Below the pieces are notes generated by a model that did not search any database, was not told the DNA's origin, and was given only the letters and a program-made list of their open reading frames with translations. A DNA stretch of 28,625 bases from NCBI GenBank assembly GCA_946405695.1, contig CAMJIA010000018.1, forward strand, positions 1 to 28,625, written 5' to 3'. The translations under genes and the position numbers were made by a program. This document shows positions 6,967-15,216 of the stretch, piece after piece. The stretch's first letter is position 1; every line of letters begins with the position of its first letter. The stretch is from an uncultured Prevotellaceae bacterium. Lineage in GTDB: Bacteria; Bacteroidota; Bacteroidia; Bacteroidales; Bacteroidaceae.

Positions 6967-8223
6967 CTATTTCATTTCACGAACTAGCATGCCTGGGTAG
7001 AAATCGCTGCCGCTCACCTTTTCAAAGGTTGTAAATCCTAAAGTTGCATTTTCTGCACATTCTTCCACAGCCATGAAACGATTGTCCCATATCTTGTCTT
7101 TAACAGGGCGTATAACTCCAACACGCTTATAATCCACGTGACCATTATCGTCCATTATCGCTTCAAGAACCTCAAAACGACTTTTCTCCGTTATTCCTTC
7201 CTTCAGTCCAATCTCACATTTGATAGGGTCAATACTATTTAGAGGAGTCTTTATCTTAAATACCTCAAAATTCTTTTGCAAGTTTGCCACATTCTCGTCC
7301 AGGGCCCTTCGACACGCTTTCAGTACCATGACTTGAGGTTCGCTCTCATTAATACCCATGAATGAGATGTCCTTTCCACTACTTTCCTGCATGCCTAAGT
7401 ATACCAAAGAGAAATCGCCACGCATGTTCTCAAAATTCTCTTTCTTGGCATCATCGGGTTTCTCTGTATAGACATTGCTGTAAAATGATGATGAAATCTC
7501 TTCGTCCCACACCAATCGATACAAATAGGTTTTAATCTTTACATTGAAACCTTTATAGCTGGCTATCATATCGCCCAAGTCCTTCTGGTTCATGGTATTG
7601 TTACCGTGGAGAGCATTGCCTGTTTTGATGGCTGCACTAATCAAACCGCCAACGACAGACGAACCACTGCTCCTGTCAATATAGCGTATATCGTTAATCA
7701 GCACAAACGTACTGCCTATCAATTCTTCTCCTGCATCTTGCAAAACAGCATCTTTACGCACTGACATGGCAGCCAGTCGTTTGTCTGCTTCTGAAGCATT
7801 GTTATAACCTCTCTCCTTCACCAGTTCCATATCGCATACACCCGTCGCTTTCTTCCGATGGAACCATTTGGCAACCAGTCTGCTTGCTATATACTGATTC
7901 TGGAGAAAATGGTCGTATTCATTCATATTCGACTTATCAGACGAACGATTTACTATAAAACCTGTATGCTCATCCAGATTTTTAGTTTTCAGTTTTTTTT
8001 CTGAAGTATAGAATATTTTCTTGCCCAACCCATGGTCATTATACTTATCAGGAACGGGCATCTTGCTAAAAGCAGCTTCTATTTCGTTTTCAAACATCAA
8101 GTCGCGATGACTAATCATGACAGAGTAGATAGAGCCTCGCCGATACAGAAACAGGGAGTCTCCCACCTGCGAAAAACAGGCAGGAGACACCATCAGTAAT
8201 ATCATTATTATGAGCTGCCTCAT
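6967..8223 (-). CDS. Exported protein of unknown function (418 residues)
   Basis: I do not recognise this family. It has a clear signal peptide (MRQLIIMILLMVSPACFS, cut probable near SQVGDS). The mature part is soluble and mixed alpha/beta, with a glycine/serine-rich patch SSGSSVVGGLISAAIKTG near residue 190. A C-terminal module reads IGLKEGITEKSRFEVLE, then a V-x-R-V-G-V-I-R-P strand. That pattern recalls small beta-barrel modules in FlgT/LPP20-like envelope proteins, but the likeness is weak. It is the last gene of a five-gene leftward run of exported proteins, 17 bases after its neighbour, and ends before a shared terminator. Confidence 0.7.
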   Translation of the reverse strand: MRQLIIMILLMVSPACFSQVGDSLFLYRRGSIYSVMISHRDLMFENEIEAAFSKMPVPDKYNDHGLGKKIFYTSEKKLKTKNLDEHTGFIVNRSSDKSNMNEYDHFLQNQYIASRLVAKWFHRKKATGVCDMELVKERGYNNASEADKRLAAMSVRKDAVLQDAGEELIGSTFVLINDIRYIDRSSGSSVVGGLISAAIKTGNALHGNNTMNQKDLGDMIASYKGFNVKIKTYLYRLVWDEEISSSFYSNVYTEKPDDAKKENFENMRGDFSLVYLGMQESSGKDISFMGINESEPQVMVLKACRRALDENVANLQKNFEVFKIKTPLNSIDPIKCEIGLKEGITEKSRFEVLEAIMDDNGHVDYKRVGVIRPVKDKIWDNRFMAVEECAENATLGFTTFEKVSGSDFYPGMLVREMK

Positions 8224-8240
8224 ACTATATGATTATTGTT

Positions 8241-9134
8241 TTAATACTCCCAGTCTTCGTTTAGATTATCATAGATTTTAATCTCGTCAGGATTGTTTTC
8301 AACCCACTTATTATTCTTCTTCAGATATTTCATATTCTCTTCAATAATCTTCAGCATTCCTTTCTGGTTCTTATCCCCATTAATCAACTTGATATCTTCT
8401 GGAACAGAAATTTCAGAATCGTCAACCGGTCTCTTTTTAACATCTGTCGTCAAACTGGCAATATATACCTGAATGTCAAAGTTCAGCATTTCGTTTGTAG
8501 TCTGCGACACTGTATTGTTAATGAATTTCAGAGGAACTCCCTTCACGCCTGGCAGTACTTCTTTGTCAGATTCGGGAAGAGAAGGGTCTGTACAGATAGC
8601 GTATTCATTGTGAAGATTTGTCGTAGACACAGTACCTGCAGTATCTTGTTTCAGCTCATACTTGACTTTATAGACTTCACACTTACGTCCAAGAATCTCC
8701 ATTGTTTCGCCAGTCTTCTCAACAGTACCCTTACGCATCTGTTCCAGCTGTTCCTGATTGGCACTCATGCTGGTAGTGGTATAATAGCCTTTTTTAATAC
8801 CAGGGAAATAAACAGTAGTAGTCATTTGATCACCATTTTTCTCAATGACTGAATAACTGTCATTATAAGGAAGATAAGTCTTATATTTGTTTCCCTTAGC
8901 AATTGTTTTAGAGGTATATGTACCAGTGTACATACCATTATTCTCCACTTTTTTCATGACATTCTTCAGAATCATCTTAGCCAAGATGTTTTTGGTCTTG
9001 ACAGCTGACTTCATCTTCTGCATAGAGGTCAGTGTAGCGGTAGTCTCACCTTCAAACGTTGATTCCGTCTGAGCGACGGCTGTTCCAAGTCCGATAATCA
9101 TCGACGACAGAACACATAATAGTAGTCTTTTCAT
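8241..9134 (-). CDS. Exported protein, possibly DUF4412-like
   Basis: A 297-residue protein with a signal peptide (MKRLLLCVLSSMIIGLGTAVA, cleavage likely before QTEST). The mature part is rich in Thr, Lys and beta-strand patterns. The segment ETMEILGRKCEVYKVKYEL followed by VLPGVKGVPLKF resembles LolA/DUF4412-type periplasmic proteins, where a 'G-x-x-C-x-x-Y' strand precedes a 'G-x-P-L' strand. This is recollection of a pattern and not a proven match. The C-terminus is acidic (NLNEDWEY). It is the fourth gene of the exported-protein run, 54 bases after the previous stop and 17 before the next start. No promoter box is seen in the 54-base gap. Confidence 0.68.
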   Translation of the reverse strand: MKRLLLCVLSSMIIGLGTAVAQTESTFEGETTATLTSMQKMKSAVKTKNILAKMILKNVMKKVENNGMYTGTYTSKTIAKGNKYKTYLPYNDSYSVIEKNGDQMTTTVYFPGIKKGYYTTTSMSANQEQLEQMRKGTVEKTGETMEILGRKCEVYKVKYELKQDTAGTVSTTNLHNEYAICTDPSLPESDKEVLPGVKGVPLKFINNTVSQTTNEMLNFDIQVYIASLTTDVKKRPVDDSEISVPEDIKLINGDKNQKGMLKIIEENMKYLKKNNKWVENNPDEIKIYDNLNEDWEY

Positions 9135-9188
9135 AATTTGTAGTTTTTAGTGAATTTATAAATAATAGGTTAATTATTGCTGTATTCT

Positions 9189-10145
9189 TTATTCAACGAA
9201 AACAAGATTGGGAGTTTGTTCTTCTTTCTGGTTCTCTGCGAAGGCGACGGCAACCACGCGAGCTGCTTCCAATCGGCGTTGCTCCATGTTCAGAGCGTCG
9301 TCATATTTCTTCATTTCAAGATTGCGAGCCCACTCGTTTTCCTCGCCAACCTTCTGCTTAATTTCGTCAAGCAGTTCAGTGGCAGCAGGGACGGACGACG
9401 ACTCTGGATCTATCTCAGTCAACAACATTGCTGCCCGCTGAGCACTCTCCATATCCTGACCAGTAGCCCATATGGCCTTAGCCTTCTGGAGTATTCGTTG
9501 TCCCTCCAGATTGACTCGTTTCTGCCAGATGTCAACTATCAGTTGCCGGGCTTCATCGTAGCCGTTGCAGCACGACGGGATAATGCACAGCTGACTAAGT
9601 GCCTCGTCGTATTGTCTGGTCTGTTCCAAAGCTCTTGCCTTTGTCAGCATACGCTCAGCATTATTGTTATAATAGTCAATCATTTTCTTCTGTGCACGCG
9701 TCATAAAACTGATAATATCCTTGTTTCGTGGCGTCAGTCGCTTGATAGCATCTGAGAATGCCTGATACTCGCTATTCCCAACCCCGTCAAGCTGGGTGGT
9801 ATAGGCTTCAAAAACCACGCCATCTGCCGTATTTAACACCTGCATGGACAACTGGAGCTGATAGACTGTTTTTCTGGGTGGTCCAGGAGTCACCGACTTG
9901 TTCAGCACCTCATAGTCTGGAACCAAGGCAAAAGAATGAAATCCCACCGTACCTGTAGCACCACTCGTTGCGGAGAGCAATTGACGCAGTTTGTTGGCAA
10001 CGATTCGTTGCTGGGCAAGGGGAAGCGGTTGGGCTGTAGCACTCTTCAGAGCCACTGCTATGGGCATCACACAGTCTTGAGCATGAACAGCAACAGCCAT
10101 TATGCAACTGGCAACCAGGAATAGCAACTTCTTCGTCTTCTTCAT
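9189..10145 (-). CDS. Exported helical-repeat protein of unknown function
   Basis: A 318-residue protein counted from the ATG at 10145, where a signal peptide begins (MKKTKKLLFLVASCIMAVAV, cleavage near HAQDC). Residues about 20-120 look like an N-terminal alpha/beta domain. From about 135 onward it is helical and TPR-like, with segments such as RALEQTRQYDEALSQL and AIWATGQDMESAQRAAMLL; the end is a charged helix. The start is supported by GGAGG eight bases upstream, an unusually good Shine-Dalgarno for this genome. An in-frame TTG at 10175 lies inside the preceding gene and is rejected. It begins 13 bases after the neighbour's stop. No known family was identified. Confidence 0.7.
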   Translation of the reverse strand: MKKTKKLLFLVASCIMAVAVHAQDCVMPIAVALKSATAQPLPLAQQRIVANKLRQLLSATSGATGTVGFHSFALVPDYEVLNKSVTPGPPRKTVYQLQLSMQVLNTADGVVFEAYTTQLDGVGNSEYQAFSDAIKRLTPRNKDIISFMTRAQKKMIDYYNNNAERMLTKARALEQTRQYDEALSQLCIIPSCCNGYDEARQLIVDIWQKRVNLEGQRILQKAKAIWATGQDMESAQRAAMLLTEIDPESSSVPAATELLDEIKQKVGEENEWARNLEMKKYDDALNMEQRRLEAARVVAVAFAENQKEEQTPNLVFVE

Positions 10146-10158
10146 CTTTTTGTCCTCC

Positions 10159-11106
10159 TTACTTTTCTCCAACAATCAACAAGCAACGACCAAGCCCACG
10201 ATTCACTACCTTGCAGTTAATGCGGTAAGGAGCTTTCCGCAGGTAATTGCGCAACTGACGGGCAAAGCCATCGGCATCAAGTGGGGTATCTTTATAATAA
10301 AGAGGTATACGCACCTGTTCAAACAACAGATAGCTTTCTGTCGATTCACTCTTGCTAAAACGTTTCTCCACCGTATTGTCAACCATCCACTGTGTAATAA
10401 TCTCACCCAGTTCCTTGTCGTTGAATTCTGTTTCAAAGTCCAAATCCTGCCCATTGTCAGGTATCTGTAACTCAATAATCGTTTCGCGCCCCTTAGCTAG
10501 AATATCGTCAAAGTGTTGACGCAACTGAGCCGTGAAGTTATCCATGTTGTTCATGACGGCTTCTTCTATAAGCACAGGAAGCTCGGCAGAAAACGAGGGA
10601 GCGCCAGTACCTTCGGCACCTGCCACCTGTTTATTGCTATAAGCATCAAGACCACGCAAATTATAGGTTACAGAACGTTTGGGACCGGTCTGATTAACAC
10701 CCCAGTCAACCTCCAAAATAATATCGGCCTTAGCAGTACGGCGCAACCGGTCTAAAGGACTCTCTAGCAAACCTGCTCCCGATTCTTTGGTACGCAAGAC
10801 ACTATTCTCCTGGTCTATGCGCTGAATGGAACGAATTGCCTGTGACAAGTCCTGCAAGGGGAAACCGCGATCGGCCATCAAAATATTGATTTTGGAGATG
10901 ACAGCCATTAGCTCACGACTACTCTGCAATGCCCTCTTGTAATCAGGAATAACTTCCACTTGTCCCAACACATCTACCGTATCCACAAAATGATGCTCAA
11001 CACACCACACATCACTAGGAACTACCATCAGTTTTGGCAGTTTAGCCTGTGAGAACATGTCAACAGACAAGAACAAGGCTAACAAGGGAAACAGTATTCT
11101 TCTCAT
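10159..11106 (-). CDS. Exported protein, possibly DUF6175 family
   Basis: A 315-residue protein with a signal peptide (MRRILFPLLALFLSVDMFSQ). The mature part reads KLPKLMVVPSDVWC, then a long alpha/beta domain with RRTAKADIILEVDWGV and SVTYNLRGLDAYSNKQVA. That layout recalls LpoB/CsgG-like envelope proteins that sum up an outer-membrane lipoprotein fold, and I associate it with the Bacteroidetes DUF6175 group; the label is from memory and tentative. The C-terminus ends in a small ferredoxin-like stretch (YRINCKVVNRGLGRCLLIVG). It is the second gene of the exported-protein run, 25 bases from the first. No lipobox is seen, so a periplasmic or surface-released location is likely. Confidence 0.65.
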   Translation of the reverse strand: MRRILFPLLALFLSVDMFSQAKLPKLMVVPSDVWCVEHHFVDTVDVLGQVEVIPDYKRALQSSRELMAVISKINILMADRGFPLQDLSQAIRSIQRIDQENSVLRTKESGAGLLESPLDRLRRTAKADIILEVDWGVNQTGPKRSVTYNLRGLDAYSNKQVAGAEGTGAPSFSAELPVLIEEAVMNNMDNFTAQLRQHFDDILAKGRETIIELQIPDNGQDLDFETEFNDKELGEIITQWMVDNTVEKRFSKSESTESYLLFEQVRIPLYYKDTPLDADGFARQLRNYLRKAPYRINCKVVNRGLGRCLLIVGEK

Positions 11107-11116
11107 CGTTTAACTT

Positions 11117-11130
11117 ATCTTTTTGTCCTC
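11117..11130 (-). repeat. 14-base repeat shared by two gene junctions
   Basis: ATCTTTTTGTCCTC (+ strand) occurs here and at 10144-10157. On the coding strand it reads GAGGACAAAAAGAT. At the second site it carries the ribosome-binding GGAGG of the 10145 gene; here the start codon is about 11 bases further away. Confidence 0.6.
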
Positions 11131-11131
11131 G

Positions 11132-11620
11132 TCAAAACCCACTACTCAACGACTTCAGTTTACCTGCGGCTTCAAGATCCTTACGTAACAAGTCTTTGGC
11201 CACACTTACTATGCCTGTCACGATATAGGTCTTCTTGCCCTGTCGTGCAGTCTGCATAGAGCCTTCGACAAACGTGGCATAATTTTCACTCATACCATCA
11301 GGAGCAAAGAAAGATGCGAAGTACTTCTTGTTCTTACCTTCTGTCTGACTGTCAGCCATGGGACGTTGTGAAGTACACCCCTGACCAGGGCCATAGCCAC
11401 GGAAAAGCACACCATGCACAGCACAACGTTTGAGGAGTGCCTCACTGATATCACCCTTCTTCTCTACAGTTGCCTTCACCTTGACAATATAGTATCCTTG
11501 GGTACCAGAACCTGCACAACTAATCTCATACTTCAGAGGAACATCTTTCTTGGCACAAAGCGTATCAGTTGACAAGAATGCCAATCCCAATACTAATAGT
11601 AAGTAATATAAAGCCTTCAT
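11132..11620 (-). CDS. Small exported protein of unknown function
   Basis: A 162-residue protein starting with a signal peptide (MKALYYLLLVLGLAFLSTDT, cleavage near LCAKK). The mature part is compact, with beta-rich LKYEISCAGSGTQGYYIVKV and a cysteine-containing glycine stretch VLFRGYGPGQGCTSQRPM; several Cys residues could form disulfides in the periplasm. It is the first gene of the five-gene exported set and sits directly behind a consensus promoter. I do not know a function. Its genomic link to a DUF6175-like gene and to a divergent LytS/LytTR pair is the only clue. Confidence 0.66.
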   Translation of the reverse strand: MKALYYLLLVLGLAFLSTDTLCAKKDVPLKYEISCAGSGTQGYYIVKVKATVEKKGDISEALLKRCAVHGVLFRGYGPGQGCTSQRPMADSQTEGKNKKYFASFFAPDGMSENYATFVEGSMQTARQGKKTYIVTGIVSVAKDLLRKDLEAAGKLKSLSSGF

Positions 11621-11663
11621 ATTTTCTTGTTTTTAAGTTCTTAATAGTAATCAGTTATTTCTG

Positions 11664-11695
11664 CAAATTTAGGTAATAATATGTCAGTTTCCAAA
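11664..11695 (-). promoter_or_regulatory. Promoter of the exported-protein operon
   Basis: On the reverse strand TTTG (11692-11695), a 20-base spacer, then TAAATTTG (11664-11671): the Bacteroidetes layout exactly. It lies 43 bases before the ATG at 11620. Confidence 0.75.
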
Positions 11696-11721
11696 TTTAT
11701 GTATAGCTTTTTCAAGTGTCT

Positions 11722-11746
11722 AAGAGGGAGGAAAAGGAGAAAAAAG
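11722..11746 (+). other. 25-base homopurine tract between divergent promoters
   Basis: An uninterrupted run of A and G on the + strand between the exported-protein promoter and the kinase promoter. It could be a regulator site, a bend or chance; nothing else recognisable lies in 11696-11837. Confidence 0.4.
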
Positions 11747-11837
11747 CCATCTTAAATAACAAAAAACACTCTTTGTCTAACCATATAGTCGTTTTGTAGA
11801 AAAAGTATATCCAATCCCAAAACAAATAGACTGTATT

Positions 11838-11869
11838 TTTGTCACTTTCTTTAAAAAGAGTTACCTTTG
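11838..11869 (+). promoter_or_regulatory. Promoter of the TPR-LytS kinase gene
   Basis: TTTG at 11838-11841, a 20-base spacer, then TACCTTTG at 11862-11869. The first ATG is 17 bases away at 11887; the preferred ATG is at 11920. Confidence 0.75.
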
Positions 11870-11919
11870 CAGAATAAAAGAGAATCATGGTTTTCCTGTC
11901 TAAAGAAAAATATAAAACT

Positions 11920-13818
11920 ATGAAAATGCTCCTCGTCTTGATGAGTAGTATTTTGCTATTCTCGTGTGAAGAGAACCATCAGTCTGCCAACATACCTATG
12001 CAGCAGACGATGGACTCGCTGAAGATGTGGTACACACAGATGGAAGGTGACTCGATGGAAGCAGCAAGCAGGCGCATCAAAATTTATTTGGATCAGCACC
12101 AGGACGACAGCACCGAACCCATGCGCAAGCTTCGAACAGAATGGCTGAAGGCACGAGGTGTCTATTTTTCAGCCATCAAAGGACTCCCCGATAGTGCACT
12201 GACATACACAGAACAAGCGCTGACGGAAATGCAGGGACTGAAAGGTATGGACGAGATACGCGTGCTGGCAATGGCCAACAGGGCAGATTTCTATCGTCAA
12301 CTAGGACAGCTTGACAAGAGTGCCGACGCATACCTGCAAGCGCTTCAGACAGCAGATGCCACAGGTGTAAGCGACTCGCTGAAGATCCCACTCATGTTGG
12401 GCATCAGTACGGCCTATACCTTTATGGGCGACTATTCCAATAGCCAGCGCTGGTGGCAACGCCTGGGCACTATGGTGCCAATCATGAAACGTGGCGACCA
12501 GTTCATCTACTACAACAATCTGGGCAACGACTTCTATTTTCAGGCAAAGTATCAGGAGGCTCGCGACTGTTTCCAAAAGGCTGCCGAGTTGGTCAAAGGC
12601 GATGCGGATAAGCAGTGGGACTATTATACAGCAGTGGCCAATCTGGGCGAGATCTACATCCGTCTTCAACAGGCTGACACCGCCCAACAGATGATTCAGC
12701 AGGCGGATTCGTTCTTCCGTCGCGTCAACTTTCCACCTCTTATATATTATATCGCCACTTCGCACATGGAACTGAAAATGCTGGAGGGTGATATTCAGGG
12801 GGCTCAAGCCATTGCAGCATCCAGTCCAAAGGACGACATTAGCATTCCTGCCGCTAAGGTACTGAGACTGAAAGCACTGGAACGACTGATGAAGAAGACT
12901 GGACACTGGAAAAATGCTATGGATATTCACGACGAACTGCACCAGTTGAACGACTCCATACAAACCATCCAGTCGTCCATGAGGATGAGTGCACAACTAT
13001 TACAATACAGACACGACAAACAACTGTTGGAAAAACAGCAAGAGATAGACCACCAACAAATGAAGAATCGACTGGCATGGGCACTTCTTATGGTTGCCAT
13101 ACTCACCGTCATAGTCATGGTCATACTCTACCAACTGCGTCGTCGAAGACAACGTATGCAGGAGTTGGCCACCAGACAGCAGATAGTCGTCCTCCGTATG
13201 GAGAATACGCGAAACCGCATAACGCCACATTTTATCTATAATGCACTAAGCCACGAGATGCTCGAACAGATGAAGGGCAGAGCCGTCGATCTTAACGCAC
13301 TGACCCAACTGCTGCGACGTGGTGTCGAGCAAGCAGACATGCTCGATACGACACTTAGCGAGGAACTGCGTTTCGTAGACTATTACGTGGAGATAGAAGG
13401 GCGACAGATGGGCAACAAGCTATGCTACCACAAAGAGATAGCCAACGAGGTCAATCCCGACAATGTCCATCTGCCTGCCATGACCATACAAATCTTTGTT
13501 GAGAACGCAATCAAGCATGGTCTGCAGCGCCAAGGCGGAGAACTCACAATCCGTGTCGGTCGCCAGAGCGACAACACGCTAATAGAGGTCATTGATAATG
13601 GTCGAGGACTGGGAACGAGCAAACCCATGGAACATACAGGTATGAAGGTGGTGCGCCAAACCATCCAAATGCTCAATGAGCATAATCGTCAGCAGATAAC
13701 CTTTGGCATTGCAAATGCAACGCCTTCAGGCTGCAGGGCGTGGCTGCTCGTTCCTGATGACTTCAATTACTCTTTCACCTCTGACCCCTCAACTCTAACG
13801 CTCAGAAAAGATGAATAA
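11920..13818 (+). CDS. TPR-containing LytS-type sensor histidine kinase with lipoprotein-like signal
   Basis: A 632-residue membrane sensor kinase (numbered from the ATG at 11920). Residues 1-16 look like a lipoprotein signal (MKMLLVLMSSILLFSC) with Cys16 as lipidation site. Residues about 30-345 are TPR repeats, expected outside the cytoplasm, for example YYNNLGNDFYFQAKYQEARD. A coiled coil, one membrane helix (about 384-404) and a His_kinase (LytS/YehU type) domain follow, with His437 in RITPHFIYNALSHEM, an N box IFVENAIKHGLQ and a G box VIDNGRGLG. The start at 11920 is preferred because it gives a clean signal peptide; an ATG at 11887 adds 11 residues. The reading frame overlaps the response regulator start by eight bases, so the two are translationally coupled. 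The gene diverges from the exported-protein operon. Confidence 0.9.
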   Translation: MKMLLVLMSSILLFSCEENHQSANIPMQQTMDSLKMWYTQMEGDSMEAASRRIKIYLDQHQDDSTEPMRKLRTEWLKARGVYFSAIKGLPDSALTYTEQALTEMQGLKGMDEIRVLAMANRADFYRQLGQLDKSADAYLQALQTADATGVSDSLKIPLMLGISTAYTFMGDYSNSQRWWQRLGTMVPIMKRGDQFIYYNNLGNDFYFQAKYQEARDCFQKAAELVKGDADKQWDYYTAVANLGEIYIRLQQADTAQQMIQQADSFFRRVNFPPLIYYIATSHMELKMLEGDIQGAQAIAASSPKDDISIPAAKVLRLKALERLMKKTGHWKNAMDIHDELHQLNDSIQTIQSSMRMSAQLLQYRHDKQLLEKQQEIDHQQMKNRLAWALLMVAILTVIVMVILYQLRRRRQRMQELATRQQIVVLRMENTRNRITPHFIYNALSHEMLEQMKGRAVDLNALTQLLRRGVEQADMLDTTLSEELRFVDYYVEIEGRQMGNKLCYHKEIANEVNPDNVHLPAMTIQIFVENAIKHGLQRQGGELTIRVGRQSDNTLIEVIDNGRGLGTSKPMEHTGMKVVRQTIQMLNEHNRQQITFGIANATPSGCRAWLLVPDDFNYSFTSDPSTLTLRKDE

Positions 13819-14566
13819 ACAAAAACTAATCAAGGCTTTTATCGTAGACGACAACCAGGAAGCTGTAGAACTGCTGCAACGACTGCTGGAGAAAAACTAC
13901 TCAGTAGACGTTGTAGGTTCGGCCAATGATGCAGAGAGTGCTGCCGACCTCATTATTAAGACCGAACCAGACATCATCTTTCTGGATGTCGAGCTACCCA
14001 CCATGTCAGGTTTGGAGTTTTGTTCACTCATCCAGCAAGACTCAAAACCAAATACCAAAGTTGTATTCTACACAGGTCACGACAAATACATGTTGGAAGC
14101 CATTCGCCGACAGGCCTTCGACTATCTGCTGAAGCCACCCACAAAACAAGACTTAGGGCAAATCATGACCCGCTACTATGAAAACAAACTAGCTGACATA
14201 CCATCCATAGAGCGTTCAGCAGAGCAGTTGCCCATCATTTTGGTAATCAACGCTCTAAATGCACACACCACTCTGCGCATGGACGACATTGCCTACTTCC
14301 GCTACAATCAGGAGCGAAAGATTTGGGAGACTATCTGTATGGATGGCAGCATCTACCTACTGCGCCATCGCACGACGGCAGAAGTCATCCTCAACTACTC
14401 GCCCGACTTCGTACAGATTCACAAACGTTTCATTGTGAATATCAACCAGATAAAAATGATCCAGGAGTCTGCCTGCATCCTCATGGAACCCATGGAGACG
14501 GTCAGCGAATTGCGCATCAGCAAGAACTATCGTTCCCAATTCATGTCAGCATTCTATTCATTATAG
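13811..14566 (+). CDS. LytTR-family response regulator
   Basis: A 251-residue transcription regulator, partner of the LytS-type kinase just upstream, whose stop it overlaps by eight bases. The receiver domain (residues 7-125) has the acidic pair Asp13/Asp14 in FIVDDNQEA, phosphoacceptor Asp59 in IIFLDVELPTMSG and the switch Lys in DYLLKPP. The C-terminal LytTR DNA-binding domain (about 150-251) shows LRMDDIAYFRYNQ and the conserved FVQIHKRFIVNINQIK. Such regulators usually bind paired direct repeats near their own or adjacent promoters. I could not point to a convincing site in 11621-11886. The likely local target is the divergent exported-protein operon, by inference from position. Confidence 0.95.
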   Translation: MNKQKLIKAFIVDDNQEAVELLQRLLEKNYSVDVVGSANDAESAADLIIKTEPDIIFLDVELPTMSGLEFCSLIQQDSKPNTKVVFYTGHDKYMLEAIRRQAFDYLLKPPTKQDLGQIMTRYYENKLADIPSIERSAEQLPIILVINALNAHTTLRMDDIAYFRYNQERKIWETICMDGSIYLLRHRTTAEVILNYSPDFVQIHKRFIVNINQIKMIQESACILMEPMETVSELRISKNYRSQFMSAFYSL

Positions 14567-14644
14567 AAAGCCTTTGGTAATGTATCTCTGAAGTTCAGAA
14601 TATTCTTTAAAGGTCAGAAGCCTTGTAGTCTTTCATTAGCGTTC

Positions 14645-15103
14645 CTACTGCCTCAACATTCGTTTCACCTGCTCCTCATCAATCAGCATGAAAACTTTTC
14701 CCATGATGCCTATCGTCACAGGCAGGTTAGTGCCATCGTAGTTCAGCAAGCCAATTGTTGCCACATGATAGTCATGCACCTTCATGTGACTCTGCAGATA
14801 GAAGCCTGCCGTGTTCATCGCCATATCCTTACCTAGCTGAGTGACCTCTGTCAAATCCACATCAGCGCCCAGCTGCTCCAGCGTTGCTTCATCGACCCCT
14901 TCAATGCCCAACTCTGCCAGTTTTTGGGCACCCATTTGAGCCATAGTCTTCTTCACATTGTTGCTGGTCACCTCCTGGTCTACCACATTCTGTGCCAATC
15001 CAATCATGGCATCATAGTGCTCCTTAGGCTCTGGCTTGGTCAGTATCATTGCCACCAGCGCTACACCCAATACGAAAGTAACAACTATAAATAACTTTTT
15101 CAT
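14645..15103 (-). CDS. Small exported or membrane-anchored protein
   Basis: A 152-residue protein beginning with one hydrophobic segment (MKKLFIVVTFVLGVALVAMI) that may be a signal peptide or an uncleaved anchor. The rest is soluble, with an acidic helical centre (GIEGVDEATLEQLGADVDLT) and a C-terminal strand region HDYHVATIGLLNYDGTNLPV followed by TIGIMGKVFML. The ending recalls DUF4359-type small proteins, with low certainty. It is a single gene, convergent with the LytTR regulator; a 78-base gap between them holds no clear terminator. No TAnnTTTG box is evident upstream. Confidence 0.62.
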   Translation of the reverse strand: MKKLFIVVTFVLGVALVAMILTKPEPKEHYDAMIGLAQNVVDQEVTSNNVKKTMAQMGAQKLAELGIEGVDEATLEQLGADVDLTEVTQLGKDMAMNTAGFYLQSHMKVHDYHVATIGLLNYDGTNLPVTIGIMGKVFMLIDEEQVKRMLRQ

Positions 15104-15216
15104 TCTTCTTTATTATTATATCGTTTGCAAATGCGCCCTGCCTAGGAAAATATTTTTTCTATTAATACACCCCCAAACGCCCTCTCTACCGACTTTTTTG
15201 AAGACATAAAATTATT

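Noticed and set aside
10146..10175. Earlier TTG start for the third exported gene
   Set aside because: It overlaps the preceding gene and puts charged residues before the signal peptide; the ATG at 10145 has GGAGG at the right distance.
12301..12996. Leftward open frame inside the TPR kinase gene
   Set aside because: It is antisense to clear TPR repeats, with no start signals.
14567..14644. Terminator sought between the LytTR gene and the convergent exported gene
   Set aside because: Only GAATATTC-type short symmetry was found, with no stable stem followed by T residues.
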